Of a stretch of DNA of 64,000 nt, positions 27,502 through 37,188 are shown piece after piece; position 1 is the first letter of the stretch, and each line of letters starts with the position of its first letter. The notes beneath the pieces are model-generated. The model made no database searches. It was not told the origin of the DNA and saw only the letters and a program-made list of their open reading frames with translations. The translations under genes and the position numbers were made by a program. Location: NCBI RefSeq assembly GCF_001017435.1, contig NZ_CP011371.1, positions 3,658,001-3,722,000 of the forward strand, given 5' to 3'. The stretch comes from Caldimonas brevitalea (GTDB taxonomy: Bacteria; Pseudomonadota; Gammaproteobacteria; Burkholderiales; Burkholderiaceae_C).

Positions 27502-30324
27502 TCACGTGGCATTCGGTGCCCGGGCGATCAACTCCCGCAGCAACGCGAGCAAGCGCGGCACGGGTGCCGGCTTGACGAGGTGCTCGTCGAAGTGGGCGGC
27601 CAAGGCGCGCTGGCGGTCGGGCTCACGGCCATAACCGGTCAGGGCCACCAGGCGCACGTGGCGGTGACGAGGATCGTCGCGCAGCAAACGGGCCAGCTCA
27701 TACCCGTCCATGCCGGGCAAGCCGATGTCCAGCACGGCGACGTCGGCATCGAACTGCGCGAGCGTCGCAAGGGCCGCGTCTGCGTCAGCCGCGGTCCTGA
27801 CCTCGTAGCCCACCTCGGTGAGCGCAACCTCGAGCGCCGCCGCGGCGTCGAGGTTGTCGTCGACCAGCAGCACCCGTCCGCTCGCGCGGGCCGCGTCGCC
27901 CGCCGCCGCCGCGGGGTCGGCCAGCGCCGGCAGTTCCACCACGGTCGGCAGGCGAACCACAAAACGGCTGCCCTGCCCCGCCCCGGCGCTCATCGCACTG
28001 ACGCTGCCGCCGTGCATCTCGACCAACACCTTGACGATGGCGAGCCCCAGCCCGAGGCCACCGGCCCGACGGTCCAACGCCTGTTCGCCCTGCACGAACA
28101 GGTCGAACACCCGCTCCAGCAGGTGCGGCGCAATGCCGGCACCGCTATCGTCGACGCTGACCTCGACGGCCCCGCCCAGCGGTGTGACGCGCAGCGCGAT
28201 CCGCCCGTCGCCGGGCGTGAACTTGATCGCGTTGGTCAGCAGGTTGCACAACACCTGCGTCAGCCGCACCGCGTCGCCGTTGACACACACCGGCTCGCGC
28301 GGCACCACCACCTCGATGCCGCGCTGGCGTCCGGCGAGCGCCGGCTGTATCAGCTCGAGCGCACGGTCGACCACGCTGCGCAGGTCGAGCACGGCGCAAT
28401 CGAGTTGCACCTTGCCGCGCGTGATGCGCGAGACGTCGAGCAGGTCGTCGACCAGCCGCGACAGGTGGGCGACCTGGCGTTCGATGATGCCGCGCTCCAT
28501 CGCACTGTGGTCGTCGCGCCGCATCCGCATCAAATGCAGCGCGGTGACGATGGGGGCGAGCGGGTTGCGCAGTTCGTGGCCCAGCATGGCGAGGAACTCG
28601 TCCTTGGCACGGTTGGCCGATTCGGCCGACTCGCGCGCCGCCTCGGCCTCGGCGTACAGGCGGGCGTTGTCGAGTGCCAGTGCCGCGCGCTGCGCCAGCT
28701 CGGCGATCAGTGCGCGGTCTTCGGCGCCCAAGCTGCGCTCAGAATCGGCCTGGATCACCGCGACCACCCCGATGGTGCGGCCACGCGCGACCAATGGGAC
28801 GACAAAATAGGCCCGCACGCCGACCTCGCGCGCGAACCGCTGCATCACCGGGTCGGGGATGCTCGCGAGCGCCTGTTCGGAATCGAAGTGCGCATCGAAG
28901 GACCGGCCGGTGGCGGCCGCCCATGCCATCGAGCCGATGGTTTGCGCGGGCAGCCGCGAGGTGCCCACCGCCGCCTCGAAGCGGCGCCGCAAGGCGTCGT
29001 CGCGGTGGTGTGTCAGCGAGCGCAGCACCTCCCCCTTGGCGCCCAGCAGTTCTACCCGGCAGCCGTCGGCGACGGCCGGCACCAGGGTCGCGGCCACCGC
29101 GGCCAGTGTGGCCTGCGGCTCGAGCGAGCCGGACAGCGCGGTGCCGGCCGACGCCAGCAGTTCGAGCCGCTCGCGGGCCCGCTCGGCCGCCGCGTGGGCC
29201 GCGCGCTCGGCACTCAGCAGGCTTTCCCGCTCCGCTTCGCTGCGGGCCCGCTGGCGCGCCGAGGCTTCCAGCGCATCAGCCACCGCCTGCACCTCGATCA
29301 GGTTGGACGCCGGCAGCTGCGGCGTTTCGCCACGCCCCAACCCAACCGCCGCCTTGCGCAGTTCGTCGATCGGGCGGTTGATGCTGCGCGCCAGCGCCAG
29401 CGCGGTCAGGCCGCCCAGCAGCAACGACAGCAACAGGCCGCCGCCGTAGGCCTGCAGCGCGCGCGAGGCCTCGCGATCGACTTCGGCGGTCGGCGTGCCG
29501 ACGGCCACCGTCCAGCCCGTCTCGGGCAACCGCACATAAGCCGTGTAGACCATCTCGCCCTCGAGCGTGCGCGTCGCGCCCATGCCTTCGTCCTCGCGCG
29601 AGGCGAGCAAGCCTTGCAGCGTCGGCGACGGGCGTTGGCCCAGCGAGCGCTCGTGCCCGCGGGAGCGAGCGACACACAGGCCGCGCCCGTCGAACACCGC
29701 CACCACCCACGCTTGCGGCACACGCTGGCGCTGCACCACGCGCAGCACGGCCTCCGGCTTGAGCACGGCCGACAACACGTACTGCAGCCGCCCGCCGCGC
29801 AACATCGGCAGGCGCACCGCGATGCCCCACTCGCTCTGCGGCCCCCTGGCGAGGTAGCCGACCGTCGGCAGCTGTGTGCGCACGGCCGCATCGAAGCTGT
29901 CGCGCTCGGCCAGCGTACCGGCCGCGCCCGGCTCGTACGGCGTGCCGGTGCGCAGCAGCACGGTGCCGTCTGGGTCGGACAGAAGCAACCCGCGCCAATC
30001 GGGCTGCGTGCTCAGCACCCGTTCCAGCAGCGCGTGGTAGGCGACCAGGTTGTCGGCCTCGATCAGCGGCGACGCGGACAACGCCTCGGCCACCGCCATT
30101 GAACGGCGCAATTCGGCGTTCACCGCGGTGGCGAGCGCGCGGCTCAGGTCCAGCCCTGCGCTCTGCGCTTTCAGGCGCTGCTGATCGACCAGCGCCTTCA
30201 AACCGACGCCCGACGCCAGTGCCAGCGGCAGGATGGCCGCCACGGCCAGCAACACGAGGCGCCGCCGCAGCGGAACGCTGCGGCCCCTGCGGACGAACCC
30301 TCCGCCGGCGACCAGCGCCGTCAC
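27502..30324 (-). CDS. membrane hybrid histidine kinase (Cache-HAMP-GAF-HisKA-HATPase-REC)
   Basis: This is a protein of about 940 residues. A first membrane helix (about 21-40) and a second near 305-325 bracket a periplasmic Cache-like domain with WRGLLLSDPDGTVLLRTG and WAVAVGTP-type segments. HAMP follows, with RPIDELRKA. A GAF domain (about 405-560), a dimerisation domain with His583 ([11 protein letters not shown]), an ATPase domain (GGLGLGLAIVKVL) and a receiver with Asp866 (VLDIGLPGMDGYE) complete it. The start is a GTG at 30324 because upstream codons look non-coding, but the ribosome site is weak. It is divergent from the four-gene signalling run, and its output partner is not apparent. 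Confidence 0.85.
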   Translation of the reverse strand: MTALVAGGGFVRRGRSVPLRRRLVLLAVAAILPLALASGVGLKALVDQQRLKAQSAGLDLSRALATAVNAELRRSMAVAEALSASPLIEADNLVAYHALLERVLSTQPDWRGLLLSDPDGTVLLRTGTPYEPGAAGTLAERDSFDAAVRTQLPTVGYLARGPQSEWGIAVRLPMLRGGRLQYVLSAVLKPEAVLRVVQRQRVPQAWVVAVFDGRGLCVARSRGHERSLGQRPSPTLQGLLASREDEGMGATRTLEGEMVYTAYVRLPETGWTVAVGTPTAEVDREASRALQAYGGGLLLSLLLGGLTALALARSINRPIDELRKAAVGLGRGETPQLPASNLIEVQAVADALEASARQRARSEAERESLLSAERAAHAAAERARERLELLASAGTALSGSLEPQATLAAVAATLVPAVADGCRVELLGAKGEVLRSLTHHRDDALRRRFEAAVGTSRLPAQTIGSMAWAAATGRSFDAHFDSEQALASIPDPVMQRFAREVGVRAYFVVPLVARGRTIGVVAVIQADSERSLGAEDRALIAELAQRAALALDNARLYAEAEAARESAESANRAKDEFLAMLGHELRNPLAPIVTALHLMRMRRDDHSAMERGIIERQVAHLSRLVDDLLDVSRITRGKVQLDCAVLDLRSVVDRALELIQPALAGRQRGIEVVVPREPVCVNGDAVRLTQVLCNLLTNAIKFTPGDGRIALRVTPLGGAVEVSVDDSGAGIAPHLLERVFDLFVQGEQALDRRAGGLGLGLAIVKVLVEMHGGSVSAMSAGAGQGSRFVVRLPTVVELPALADPAAAAGDAARASGRVLLVDDNLDAAAALEVALTEVGYEVRTAADADAALATLAQFDADVAVLDIGLPGMDGYELARLLRDDPRHRHVRLVALTGYGREPDRQRALAAHFDEHLVKPAPVPRLLALLRELIARAPNAT

Positions 30325-30667
30325 GCCACCGTCCCGCCAACCGGCGCCGCCCCTGAGGGCAAGGCCCGGACCTCGGAAACCTGCCCGGCAGGCCCTGCCA
30401 AGCCGAACACCTTGCCACCGGACCGCGGGCGCACGCGTAAGCGTCGTCGCGACCAGCGGGTCTGCCGCCGGCCAGCCGCGCCGGCGACGGTGTCGGGGAG
30501 AACTGAGCAAGGCGAGGCGATGGAGCGGGCGTGCATGCCCGGATTGTGCGCGAGCGTGCCCAAAACGCGGGAACAGCGTCCGCTTACAAATTACCCCTGC
30601 AGCACTGTAAGAATCCCGGGGGCTTGGCCGTGGCAGATCCGCCTCGGCCAGCCCGACCGTCTTCACC
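30325..30667. other. divergent intergenic region between two hybrid kinase genes
   Basis: This 343-base spacer separates two divergent kinase starts. The frame of the minus-strand gene stays open across it, but the translation is Arg/Pro/Gly-rich and looks non-coding. An AT-richer patch at 30588-30612 (TTACAAATTACC then CTGTAAGAATC) is the best promoter candidate for the rightward genes. No RNA gene is seen. Confidence 0.4.
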
Positions 30668-33600
30668 ATGCAATCTGCCGATACGCAACGTCGTCTGACC
30701 TACATCCTGCTGGCGGGGGCCGTGGCCGCCATCTTCGCGATCGACACCTTCACCAAGCTGGGGATCGCCGAATGGCTGCTCTACCTGGTGCCGCTGGCGC
30801 TGTGCCTGTTCCAGCCGCGCGCCGACGTGCCCTTGCTGATGGCGGCGGCGGCCACGATCATGACCGGGCTCGGCATTTTCCTGTCGCCGCCCGGCAGCGA
30901 CGTCTGGATCGCGCTCCTCAACCGCCTGATGGGCCTGGTGGCGATGTGGACCGTCGCACTGCTGGTGGCCCGCACCCTGCGCGACCGCCAGGCCGACCAG
31001 GTCGAGTTGTGGGTCAACGGCGGCGAAGCGCAGCTGTCACAGGCGCTGGTCGGCGAACAGAACCGTGCCGAGGTCGCCGAGGCGGCACTGAGCACACTGG
31101 CGCGCTACTTGGGCGCGAGTGTCGGGGTGCTGTACCGGCTCGAAGGTCAGGCGCTGCTGCGCACCGCCACCTACTCGTGCGACCCGGCCGCCATGCCGCC
31201 GGAGCGGCTGGATCTGGGCCAGGGCCTGTCTGGCCAGGCGGCCCGCGACGGCGAATTGCAGCTGATCGACCCCCTGCCCGAGCACTACCTGAAGGTCAGC
31301 TCCGCACTCGGCCAGGGTGCCCCGCGCTCGCTGCTGATCGCGCCGATGAAGGCCGACCGGCGTGTGGTCGCCGTGATCGAACTCGGTTTCGTCTCCGCCA
31401 CCGCGAATGGCGACGCGATCCGCCAGCTGGCGCTCAAGATCGCCGACCCGATCGGGGCGGCGCTGCGTTCGGCGCTCTATCGCGAGCGTCTGGTCGAGTT
31501 GCTGGAGGAAACCCAGCGCCAGAGCGAGGAACTGCAGGCCCAGCAGGAAGAGCTGCGGGTTTCGAACGAGGAACTGGAAGAACAGTCGCGCGCACTGCAG
31601 GAGTCGCAGGCCCGGCTGGAAGTGCAGCAGGCCGAGCTGGAGCAGACCAACGTCCAGCTCGAAGAACAGACCCAGCGGCTGGAGCGGCAGAAAGAAGACC
31701 TGCTGGTCGTCAAGCGCGCGCTGGAGATGAACGCACAACAGCTGGAAACGGCCAACCGGCACAAGTCGGAGTTTCTGGCCAACATGTCGCACGAGTTGCG
31801 CACGCCGCTGAACAGCGCGCTGATCCTGTCGAAACTGCTGGCGGACAACAAGCTGGGCCACCTCGACGCCGAGGAAGTGCGCTACGCCCAGTCCATCCAC
31901 GCCGCCAACAACGACCTGCTGACCCTGATCAACGACATCCTCGACCTGTCGCGCATCGAGGCGGGTCATGTCGAAGTGCATGCCGAAGCGGTCGGGGTCG
32001 ACGGCCTGGTGCAGCGTTTGAACGACACCTTCTCGCCGATCGCACAGAACAAGGGGTTGGCGTTCCGCATCGAGACCGCCGACACCGCACCGGCCACCTT
32101 GCTGACCGACGCGCAGCGGCTCCAGCAGGTGCTGAAGAACCTGCTCTCCAACGCCCTCAAGTTCACCGAGCGCGGTGAGGTGGTGCTGTCGATCGGGGCG
32201 CGCGCGCCCGGCCGGGTGGGTTTTGCCGTGCGCGACACCGGCATCGGCATCGCCCCGCACCAGCGCGACGTGATTTTCGAGGCCTTCCGCCAGGCCGACG
32301 GATCGACCAGCCGCAAGTACGGCGGCACCGGCCTGGGCCTGTCGATCTCGAAGGAGCTGGCCCACTTGCTAGGGGGCGAGATCCTGCTCGACAGCACGCC
32401 CGGCCAGGGCAGCACCTTCACGCTCGACATCCCGGTCGCCTGGCAGCCGCCCGTCGAAGGCCAGGCGCGCCCCGGCCCCCCGCCCGCCCCGGTGCCCCAG
32501 CGACTCGCCCCGGCCCCGGCGCCGGAGCCGGTGCTGCCCCTGCCCGGACCGGTGCCGGCGCCCCGGCCGGTACCGCAGGATGACCGGGGCCGCCGGACCC
32601 GGGCGCACCGCTTGATCCTGGTGATCGAGGACGACGTGCGCTTTGCCCAGGTGCTCTACGACATGGCGCACGAGCTGGATTTCGACTGCGTGATGGCACA
32701 TCACGGCGCCGAGGGGCTGCAGCTGGCGCGGGAACTGCAGCCGAGCGGCATCCTGCTCGACATCGGGCTGCCCGACCAGTCCGGCCTCGGCGTGCTCGAA
32801 CAGCTCAAGCGCGACTCGCTGACGCGCCACATCCCGGTGCACATGATCTCGCTGCACGACCGCGCCCACACCGCGCTCGAACTCGGCGCGATCGGCTATG
32901 CGCTGAAACCGGTCGGACGTGACGACGTGGTCGGCGCGATCCGCAAGATCGAAGACAAGCTGCAGCAGCAGGTGCGGCAGGTGCTGGTGGTCGAGGACGA
33001 CCCGGGGCTGCGCGACAACCTGAAGCTGCTGCTGAGCACCGGCCAGGCCCACATCACCACGGTCGGCACCGTGAAAGAGGCACTGGAGCAGCTGGCCGGG
33101 CAGACCTTCGACTGCATGGTGACCGACCTGGCCCTGCCCGACGGCACCGGCTTCGACCTGCTGAGCCAGATGGCGACGGGCGACAACTACGCCTTCCCGC
33201 CGGTCATCGTCTATACCGGGCGCGAGCTGACCGCCGACGAGGAACAACGGCTGCGGCGCTATTCGCGCTCGATCATCATCAAGGGTGCACGCTCGCCCGA
33301 CCGGCTGCTGGACGAGGTGACGCTGTTCCTGCACAGCGTCGAGTCGGCCCTGCCGCCCGACCAGCAGCGGCTGCTGAAACAGGCGCGCCAGCGCGACGTG
33401 GTGCTCGACGGGCGCACCATCCTGCTGGCCGAAGACGACGTGCGCAACGTGTTCGCGCTGTCGAGCGTGCTGGAACCCCTCGGGGCCACCCTGCGCATCG
33501 CCCGCAACGGCCGCGAGGCCCTGCAGCGCCTGGGCGATGGCAACGACGTCGACCTGGTGCTGATGGACATCATGATGCCGGAGATGGACGGCCTGAGCGC

Positions 33601-33778
33601 GATCCGCGAGCTGCGCGCGCGGCCCGAACTCGCCAAGCTCCCGGTCATCGCGCTGACCGCCAAGGCCATGCCGGACGACCGCGTGCGCTGCATCGAAGCC
33701 GGCGCCGACGACTACATCGCCAAGCCCATCGACGTCGACCGGCTGGTGTCACTGTGCCGGGTCTGGATCCGCAAGTGA
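30668..33778 (+). CDS. hybrid histidine kinase with GAF, coiled coil and three receivers
   Basis: This is a 1036-residue protein. Two to four membrane helices lie in residues about 9-105. A GAF domain (about 120-275) is followed by a long Gln/Glu/Leu coiled coil (about 280-365). The kinase core has His375 (MSHELRTPLNS), an N box LSNALKFTE and a GGTGLGLSISKEL G box. A Pro-rich linker leads to three receivers with Asp698, Asp820 and Asp967 (VLMDIMMPEMDG). It is the first gene of a run with CheR, CheB and a second kinase. Such three-receiver kinases are known as complex phosphorelay hubs. Confidence 0.9.
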   Translation: MQSADTQRRLTYILLAGAVAAIFAIDTFTKLGIAEWLLYLVPLALCLFQPRADVPLLMAAAATIMTGLGIFLSPPGSDVWIALLNRLMGLVAMWTVALLVARTLRDRQADQVELWVNGGEAQLSQALVGEQNRAEVAEAALSTLARYLGASVGVLYRLEGQALLRTATYSCDPAAMPPERLDLGQGLSGQAARDGELQLIDPLPEHYLKVSSALGQGAPRSLLIAPMKADRRVVAVIELGFVSATANGDAIRQLALKIADPIGAALRSALYRERLVELLEETQRQSEELQAQQEELRVSNEELEEQSRALQESQARLEVQQAELEQTNVQLEEQTQRLERQKEDLLVVKRALEMNAQQLETANRHKSEFLANMSHELRTPLNSALILSKLLADNKLGHLDAEEVRYAQSIHAANNDLLTLINDILDLSRIEAGHVEVHAEAVGVDGLVQRLNDTFSPIAQNKGLAFRIETADTAPATLLTDAQRLQQVLKNLLSNALKFTERGEVVLSIGARAPGRVGFAVRDTGIGIAPHQRDVIFEAFRQADGSTSRKYGGTGLGLSISKELAHLLGGEILLDSTPGQGSTFTLDIPVAWQPPVEGQARPGPPPAPVPQRLAPAPAPEPVLPLPGPVPAPRPVPQDDRGRRTRAHRLILVIEDDVRFAQVLYDMAHELDFDCVMAHHGAEGLQLARELQPSGILLDIGLPDQSGLGVLEQLKRDSLTRHIPVHMISLHDRAHTALELGAIGYALKPVGRDDVVGAIRKIEDKLQQQVRQVLVVEDDPGLRDNLKLLLSTGQAHITTVGTVKEALEQLAGQTFDCMVTDLALPDGTGFDLLSQMATGDNYAFPPVIVYTGRELTADEEQRLRRYSRSIIIKGARSPDRLLDEVTLFLHSVESALPPDQQRLLKQARQRDVVLDGRTILLAEDDVRNVFALSSVLEPLGATLRIARNGREALQRLGDGNDVDLVLMDIMMPEMDGLSAIRELRARPELAKLPVIALTAKAMPDDRVRCIEAGADDYIAKPIDVDRLVSLCRVWIRK

Positions 33779-33786
33779 GGCCCTGA

Positions 33787-34611
33787 ATGGACGACGACAG
33801 CCGCCTCTTCGACATCGAGATCCAGCTGCTGTTGCAGGGCATCTACCTGACGTACCAGCACGATTTCCGCGACTATGCGGTGGCGTCGCTGCGGCGGCGC
33901 ATGCAGCAGGCGATGGAGCGCTTCGGCTGCGAGCGGCTGTCACAGTTGCAGGACAAGATCCTGCACCAGCCGGAGGTGTTCGCGCAGTCGCTGCAGTACT
34001 TCACCGTCCAGCTCAGCGATTTTTTCCGCGATCCGGCCTACTTCCGGGCCTTGCGCGAAGAGGTGGTGCCGGAGCTGCGGACCTACCCCTCGGTCAAGGT
34101 CTGGGTCGCCGGCTGCAGCAGCGGCGAGGAGCTGTGGTCGCTGGCCATCCTGTTCCAAGAGGAAGGGCTGCTGCCGCGCACCGTGTTCTACGCCACCGAC
34201 ATCAACCCAGAGGCCTTGCGCACCGCAGAGGCGGGCGTCTATCCGCTCGACCGGGTGGCGCAGTTCAGCACCAACTACCGGCTCGCCGGCGGCAAGGCGT
34301 CGCTTGCGGACTACTATGTGAGCGCGTATGACGCGGCCGTGTTCGACCGGCAGCTGCGTTCGCGTGTGGTGTTCGCCGACCACAGCCTGGCCACCGACCA
34401 CGTCTTCTCGGAGGTGCATCTCGTGTCCTGCCGCAACGTGCTGATCTATTTCAACCGCAACCTGCAAGACCGGGCCATCGGTCTGTTCAAGGACGCTTTG
34501 GTGCGACGCGGCTTCCTGGGCCTGGGGTCCAAGGAGACGCTACGTTTCACTTCGCACCAGGAAGCGTTCGAGGAATGGTTGCCGGACCAGCGCATCTACC
34601 GGCGGCGCTGA
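33787..34611 (+). CDS. CheR-type protein methyltransferase
   Basis: This is a 274-residue S-adenosylmethionine-dependent glutamate methyltransferase of the CheR family. The helical N-terminal domain (1-85) is followed by a Rossmann domain with VWVAGCSSGEELWSLAI (SAM-binding loop), YATDINPEALRTAEAGVYPL and the VSCRNVLIYFN motif, all conserved. The arm-like start DIEIQLLLQGIYLTYQHDFRDYA is the group used with hybrid kinases. It begins nine bases after the kinase stop. No chemoreceptor gene lies nearby, so the methylated protein may be the kinase itself or another partner. Confidence 0.9.
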   Translation: MDDDSRLFDIEIQLLLQGIYLTYQHDFRDYAVASLRRRMQQAMERFGCERLSQLQDKILHQPEVFAQSLQYFTVQLSDFFRDPAYFRALREEVVPELRTYPSVKVWVAGCSSGEELWSLAILFQEEGLLPRTVFYATDINPEALRTAEAGVYPLDRVAQFSTNYRLAGGKASLADYYVSAYDAAVFDRQLRSRVVFADHSLATDHVFSEVHLVSCRNVLIYFNRNLQDRAIGLFKDALVRRGFLGLGSKETLRFTSHQEAFEEWLPDQRIYRRR

Positions 34612-34617
34612 CACATC

Positions 34618-35259
34618 ATGACGAGTGTGCCCCCCGACCTCACGCCGCCGCGGCCTGTCGACGCCGTCGTGATCGGCGCGTCGGCCGGCGGCGTCGAGGC
34701 GCTGGGTCTGCTGCTAGCCGCGCTGCCGCCCGGCTTCGGCGCACCCGTGCTGGTGGTGCTGCACGTGCCGCCGCAACGTGCCAACCACCTGGCGCAGCTG
34801 TTCGGCGCCCGCTGCGCACTGCCGGTGGTCGAAGCGCAGGACAAGCAGCCGCTGCGCCCCGGCACGGTTTACCTGGCGCCGCCCGATTACCACCTGCTGG
34901 TCGAACCCGATTTTTGCGTCGCGCTGTCGGTCGACGCGCCGGTGCACTTCTCGCGCCCTGCGATCGACCCCCTGTTCGAATCGGCGGCGGCGGCCTACGG
35001 CAGCCGCTTGCTTGCGATCGTGCTGACCGGTGCCAGCAGCGACGGCAGCCAGGGCCTGCGGGCCGTGCGCAAGGCCGGTGGGCAGGCCTGGGTGCAGAAC
35101 CCCGCCGATGCGCAAGTCCCGACCATGCCCGCGGCGGCCCTGAAAGCGGCCGGCGCCGACGCCATCCTGAGCCTCACCGCCATCGCCCACACGCTGGCCG
35201 GTCTCACGACACAGGCCCCTGTGCCTCCCGACAACGTTTTGCGTAGCATCTCATCATGA
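34618..35259 (+). CDS. CheB-type protein-glutamate methylesterase, without receiver
   Basis: This is a 213-residue methylesterase domain with the Ser-His-Asp triad Ser22 (IGASAGG), His49 (VVLHVPP) and Asp142 (TGASSDGSQG), and the EAQDKQPLRPGTVYLAPPDYHL region that precedes the active site. There is no N-terminal receiver, so phosphorylation cannot switch it directly as in chemotaxis CheB. It starts six bases after CheR and overlaps the next gene by ATGA. It should reverse CheR methylation in the same signalling run. Confidence 0.9.
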   Translation: MTSVPPDLTPPRPVDAVVIGASAGGVEALGLLLAALPPGFGAPVLVVLHVPPQRANHLAQLFGARCALPVVEAQDKQPLRPGTVYLAPPDYHLLVEPDFCVALSVDAPVHFSRPAIDPLFESAAAAYGSRLLAIVLTGASSDGSQGLRAVRKAGGQAWVQNPADAQVPTMPAAALKAAGADAILSLTAIAHTLAGLTTQAPVPPDNVLRSISS

Positions 35260-36425
35260 ACGCCGACACCCGTATCCTCGTCGTGGACGACATTGAGCAG
35301 AACCTGGTCGCGATGGAAGCGCTGTTGGGCCGTTCCGGCCTGCAGGTGCTGAAAGCCCGCAGCGGGCCGGAGGCGCTGGAACTGCTGCTGGTGCACGACG
35401 TCGCCGTGGCGCTGGTCGACGTGCGCATGCCCGAGATGGACGGTTTCGAGCTGGCCGAGCTGATGCGCGGCTCCCCCCGCACCAGCCATGTGCCGCTGAT
35501 CTTCGTCACGGCCGAGCCGGAAGACCAGCAACGCTCCTTCCGCGGCTACGAGGCCGGCGCCGTCGATTTTCTGCACAAGCCGATCGACCCCCAGGTGATC
35601 CTCAGCAAGGTCAAGGTGTTCGTCGAGCTGCATGCACAAAAGCGCCAACTGGCGGCACAGATGGCCGAATTGCGCCAGGCGCTGCAGATCAACGAGATGT
35701 TCACCGCGGTGCTCAGCCACGACCTGCGCACGCCGCTGTCGGCGGTGCGGATGGGCGCAGAGATCCTGCTGCGGGTCGCCAGCGACGACGTCGCGCGGGC
35801 GGCCGCCACGCGCATCAAGTCGAGCAGCGCCCGCATGTCCCGCATGATCGAGCAGTTGCTGGACGTGTCGCGGCTGCGCTCCGGCGCGATGTGCCTGAAG
35901 CTTCAGGAGGCCGACATGCGCGACGTCTGCGAGCAGATCTGCGCCGAGTTCGAAGACCCGGCACGGCCCACCCGGGTCGAGCTGACGGTGCACGGCGAAA
36001 CGCGCGGCAGCTTCGACACCGACCGCATGGCCCAGGTGCTGTCCAACCTGATCGGCAATGCCCTGGAGCACGGCGACAGCGCCGGCGCGGTGCAGGTGGT
36101 GCTCGACGGGCGTCACGACGACACGCTGCAGGTGCGCGTGCACAACCCCGGGGTGATCCCCGAGGAGGCCATGGACCTGCTGTTCGAGCCCTTCAGGAGC
36201 GCGCCGCACGAGAACACCCCGGGCCTCGGGCTCGGCCTGTACATCGTGGATCAGTTCGTCAAGGCCCACCATGGTTCGGTACAGGCCACCTCGAGTGCGC
36301 AACGCGGCACGGCCGTGTGGGTCACGATACCCCGCGACGGCCACGCGGCGAGCCAGAAAGAGCGCGAAGCCGGCGCACCGCCGCCGTTGCCCCAGCTGGG
36401 GGTGCCGCCCTCCTTGTTCGCCTGA
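35256..36425 (+). CDS. receiver-histidine kinase (REC-HisKA-HATPase)
   Basis: This is a 389-residue soluble protein. An N-terminal receiver (about 6-122) with Asp55 (LVDVRMPEMDGFE) is joined by a helix to a kinase core with His155 (LSHDLRTPLSA), an N box LIGNALEHG and a G box GLGLGLYIVDQ. The inverse order, with the receiver ahead of the kinase, suggests it is controlled by the phosphoryl state set by the big kinase upstream. The start overlaps the CheB stop (ATGA), so the four genes are coupled. The C-terminus is Pro-rich. Confidence 0.9.
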   Translation: MNADTRILVVDDIEQNLVAMEALLGRSGLQVLKARSGPEALELLLVHDVAVALVDVRMPEMDGFELAELMRGSPRTSHVPLIFVTAEPEDQQRSFRGYEAGAVDFLHKPIDPQVILSKVKVFVELHAQKRQLAAQMAELRQALQINEMFTAVLSHDLRTPLSAVRMGAEILLRVASDDVARAAATRIKSSSARMSRMIEQLLDVSRLRSGAMCLKLQEADMRDVCEQICAEFEDPARPTRVELTVHGETRGSFDTDRMAQVLSNLIGNALEHGDSAGAVQVVLDGRHDDTLQVRVHNPGVIPEEAMDLLFEPFRSAPHENTPGLGLGLYIVDQFVKAHHGSVQATSSAQRGTAVWVTIPRDGHAASQKEREAGAPPPLPQLGVPPSLFA

Positions 36426-36580
36426 GTCCACGCCCCGGCAGCTTTTACCGCAGCGCCGCAAGTTTTGCCGGGCGGCCGGCTGCTGGCCGGGCCTGGTGCA
36501 AACCGCGGCCCTCGCAGGAGCGCGAGTTGCCAGGGTCGCTGGGACGGCCGCCCCGGCCGCGACAGCACAGGAGGATCGCC

Positions 36581-37162
36581 ATGCAACAAGTTCTCGTCGG
36601 TGTGTTCGACCGCGCCGAAGCCGCTCATGAGGCGCACGACGACCTGCTCAAGAGCGGCTTTGCCGCCGACCGACTGCGCCTGGCCAGCTCGCGCGGAGAG
36701 TTGGCGGAACGCCAGGACAGCGTCGCCGAGTCGGTTGCGCGCAGCAATTCCGTCGCCGACACCATCGGGGATCTGTTCCGCTCGCTGGTGGGCGACTGGT
36801 CAGGGCCCAGCGAGCACGCCGAGCTCTACAACGAGGCATTGCGGCGGGGCAGCCTGGTGCTGACGGTGCGAACCGAGGGCGAAGCCCAGGCCGGCACTGC
36901 ACTCGACATCCTGCACCGCCACGGCGTGGTCGACATCCACGCCCGCAGCGAAGCATGGCGCCAGCGCGGCTGGACCGGCTGGGACCCGTCCGCGCCACCG
37001 TTCGGGCCGGAAGAGGTGGCACGCGAACGCGAACTGAACGAGCGCGCGCTGACGGACCTGCCGGTGCTCGGCGAAGCCCCTCCCGGAGGTCTTCCGCAAG
37101 ACGGCAGCGCCAGGGACTACGGCAGCAGCAGCCGACCCGGCGGTTCGCTCGGAAGGCGCTGA
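36581..37162 (+). CDS. general stress protein-like (YflT/17M-type N-terminal domain)
   Basis: This is a 193-residue soluble protein with a strong ribosome site (CAGGAGG). The N-terminal 100 residues resemble the general stress protein 17M/YflT domain: VGVFDRAEAAHEAHDDLLKSGF, a Ser/Glu-rich middle with AELYNEALRRGSLVLTV, and HGVVDIHARSEAWR. The last 70 residues (GTGW...PPFGPEEV, then Gly/Ser-rich) are probably disordered. It follows the kinase-CheR-CheB-kinase run by 155 bases, possibly as a target of that system. The biochemical role is unknown. Confidence 0.75.
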   Translation: MQQVLVGVFDRAEAAHEAHDDLLKSGFAADRLRLASSRGELAERQDSVAESVARSNSVADTIGDLFRSLVGDWSGPSEHAELYNEALRRGSLVLTVRTEGEAQAGTALDILHRHGVVDIHARSEAWRQRGWTGWDPSAPPFGPEEVARERELNERALTDLPVLGEAPPGGLPQDGSARDYGSSSRPGGSLGRR

Positions 37163-37188
37163 AGCTCGGGACGCGCTGCGCGAGGCGG

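Noticed and set aside
27145..30102. 985-codon plus-strand open frame opposite the hybrid kinase
   Set aside because: The minus-strand frame contains complete GAF, kinase and receiver motifs. The plus-strand translation has no recognisable fold.
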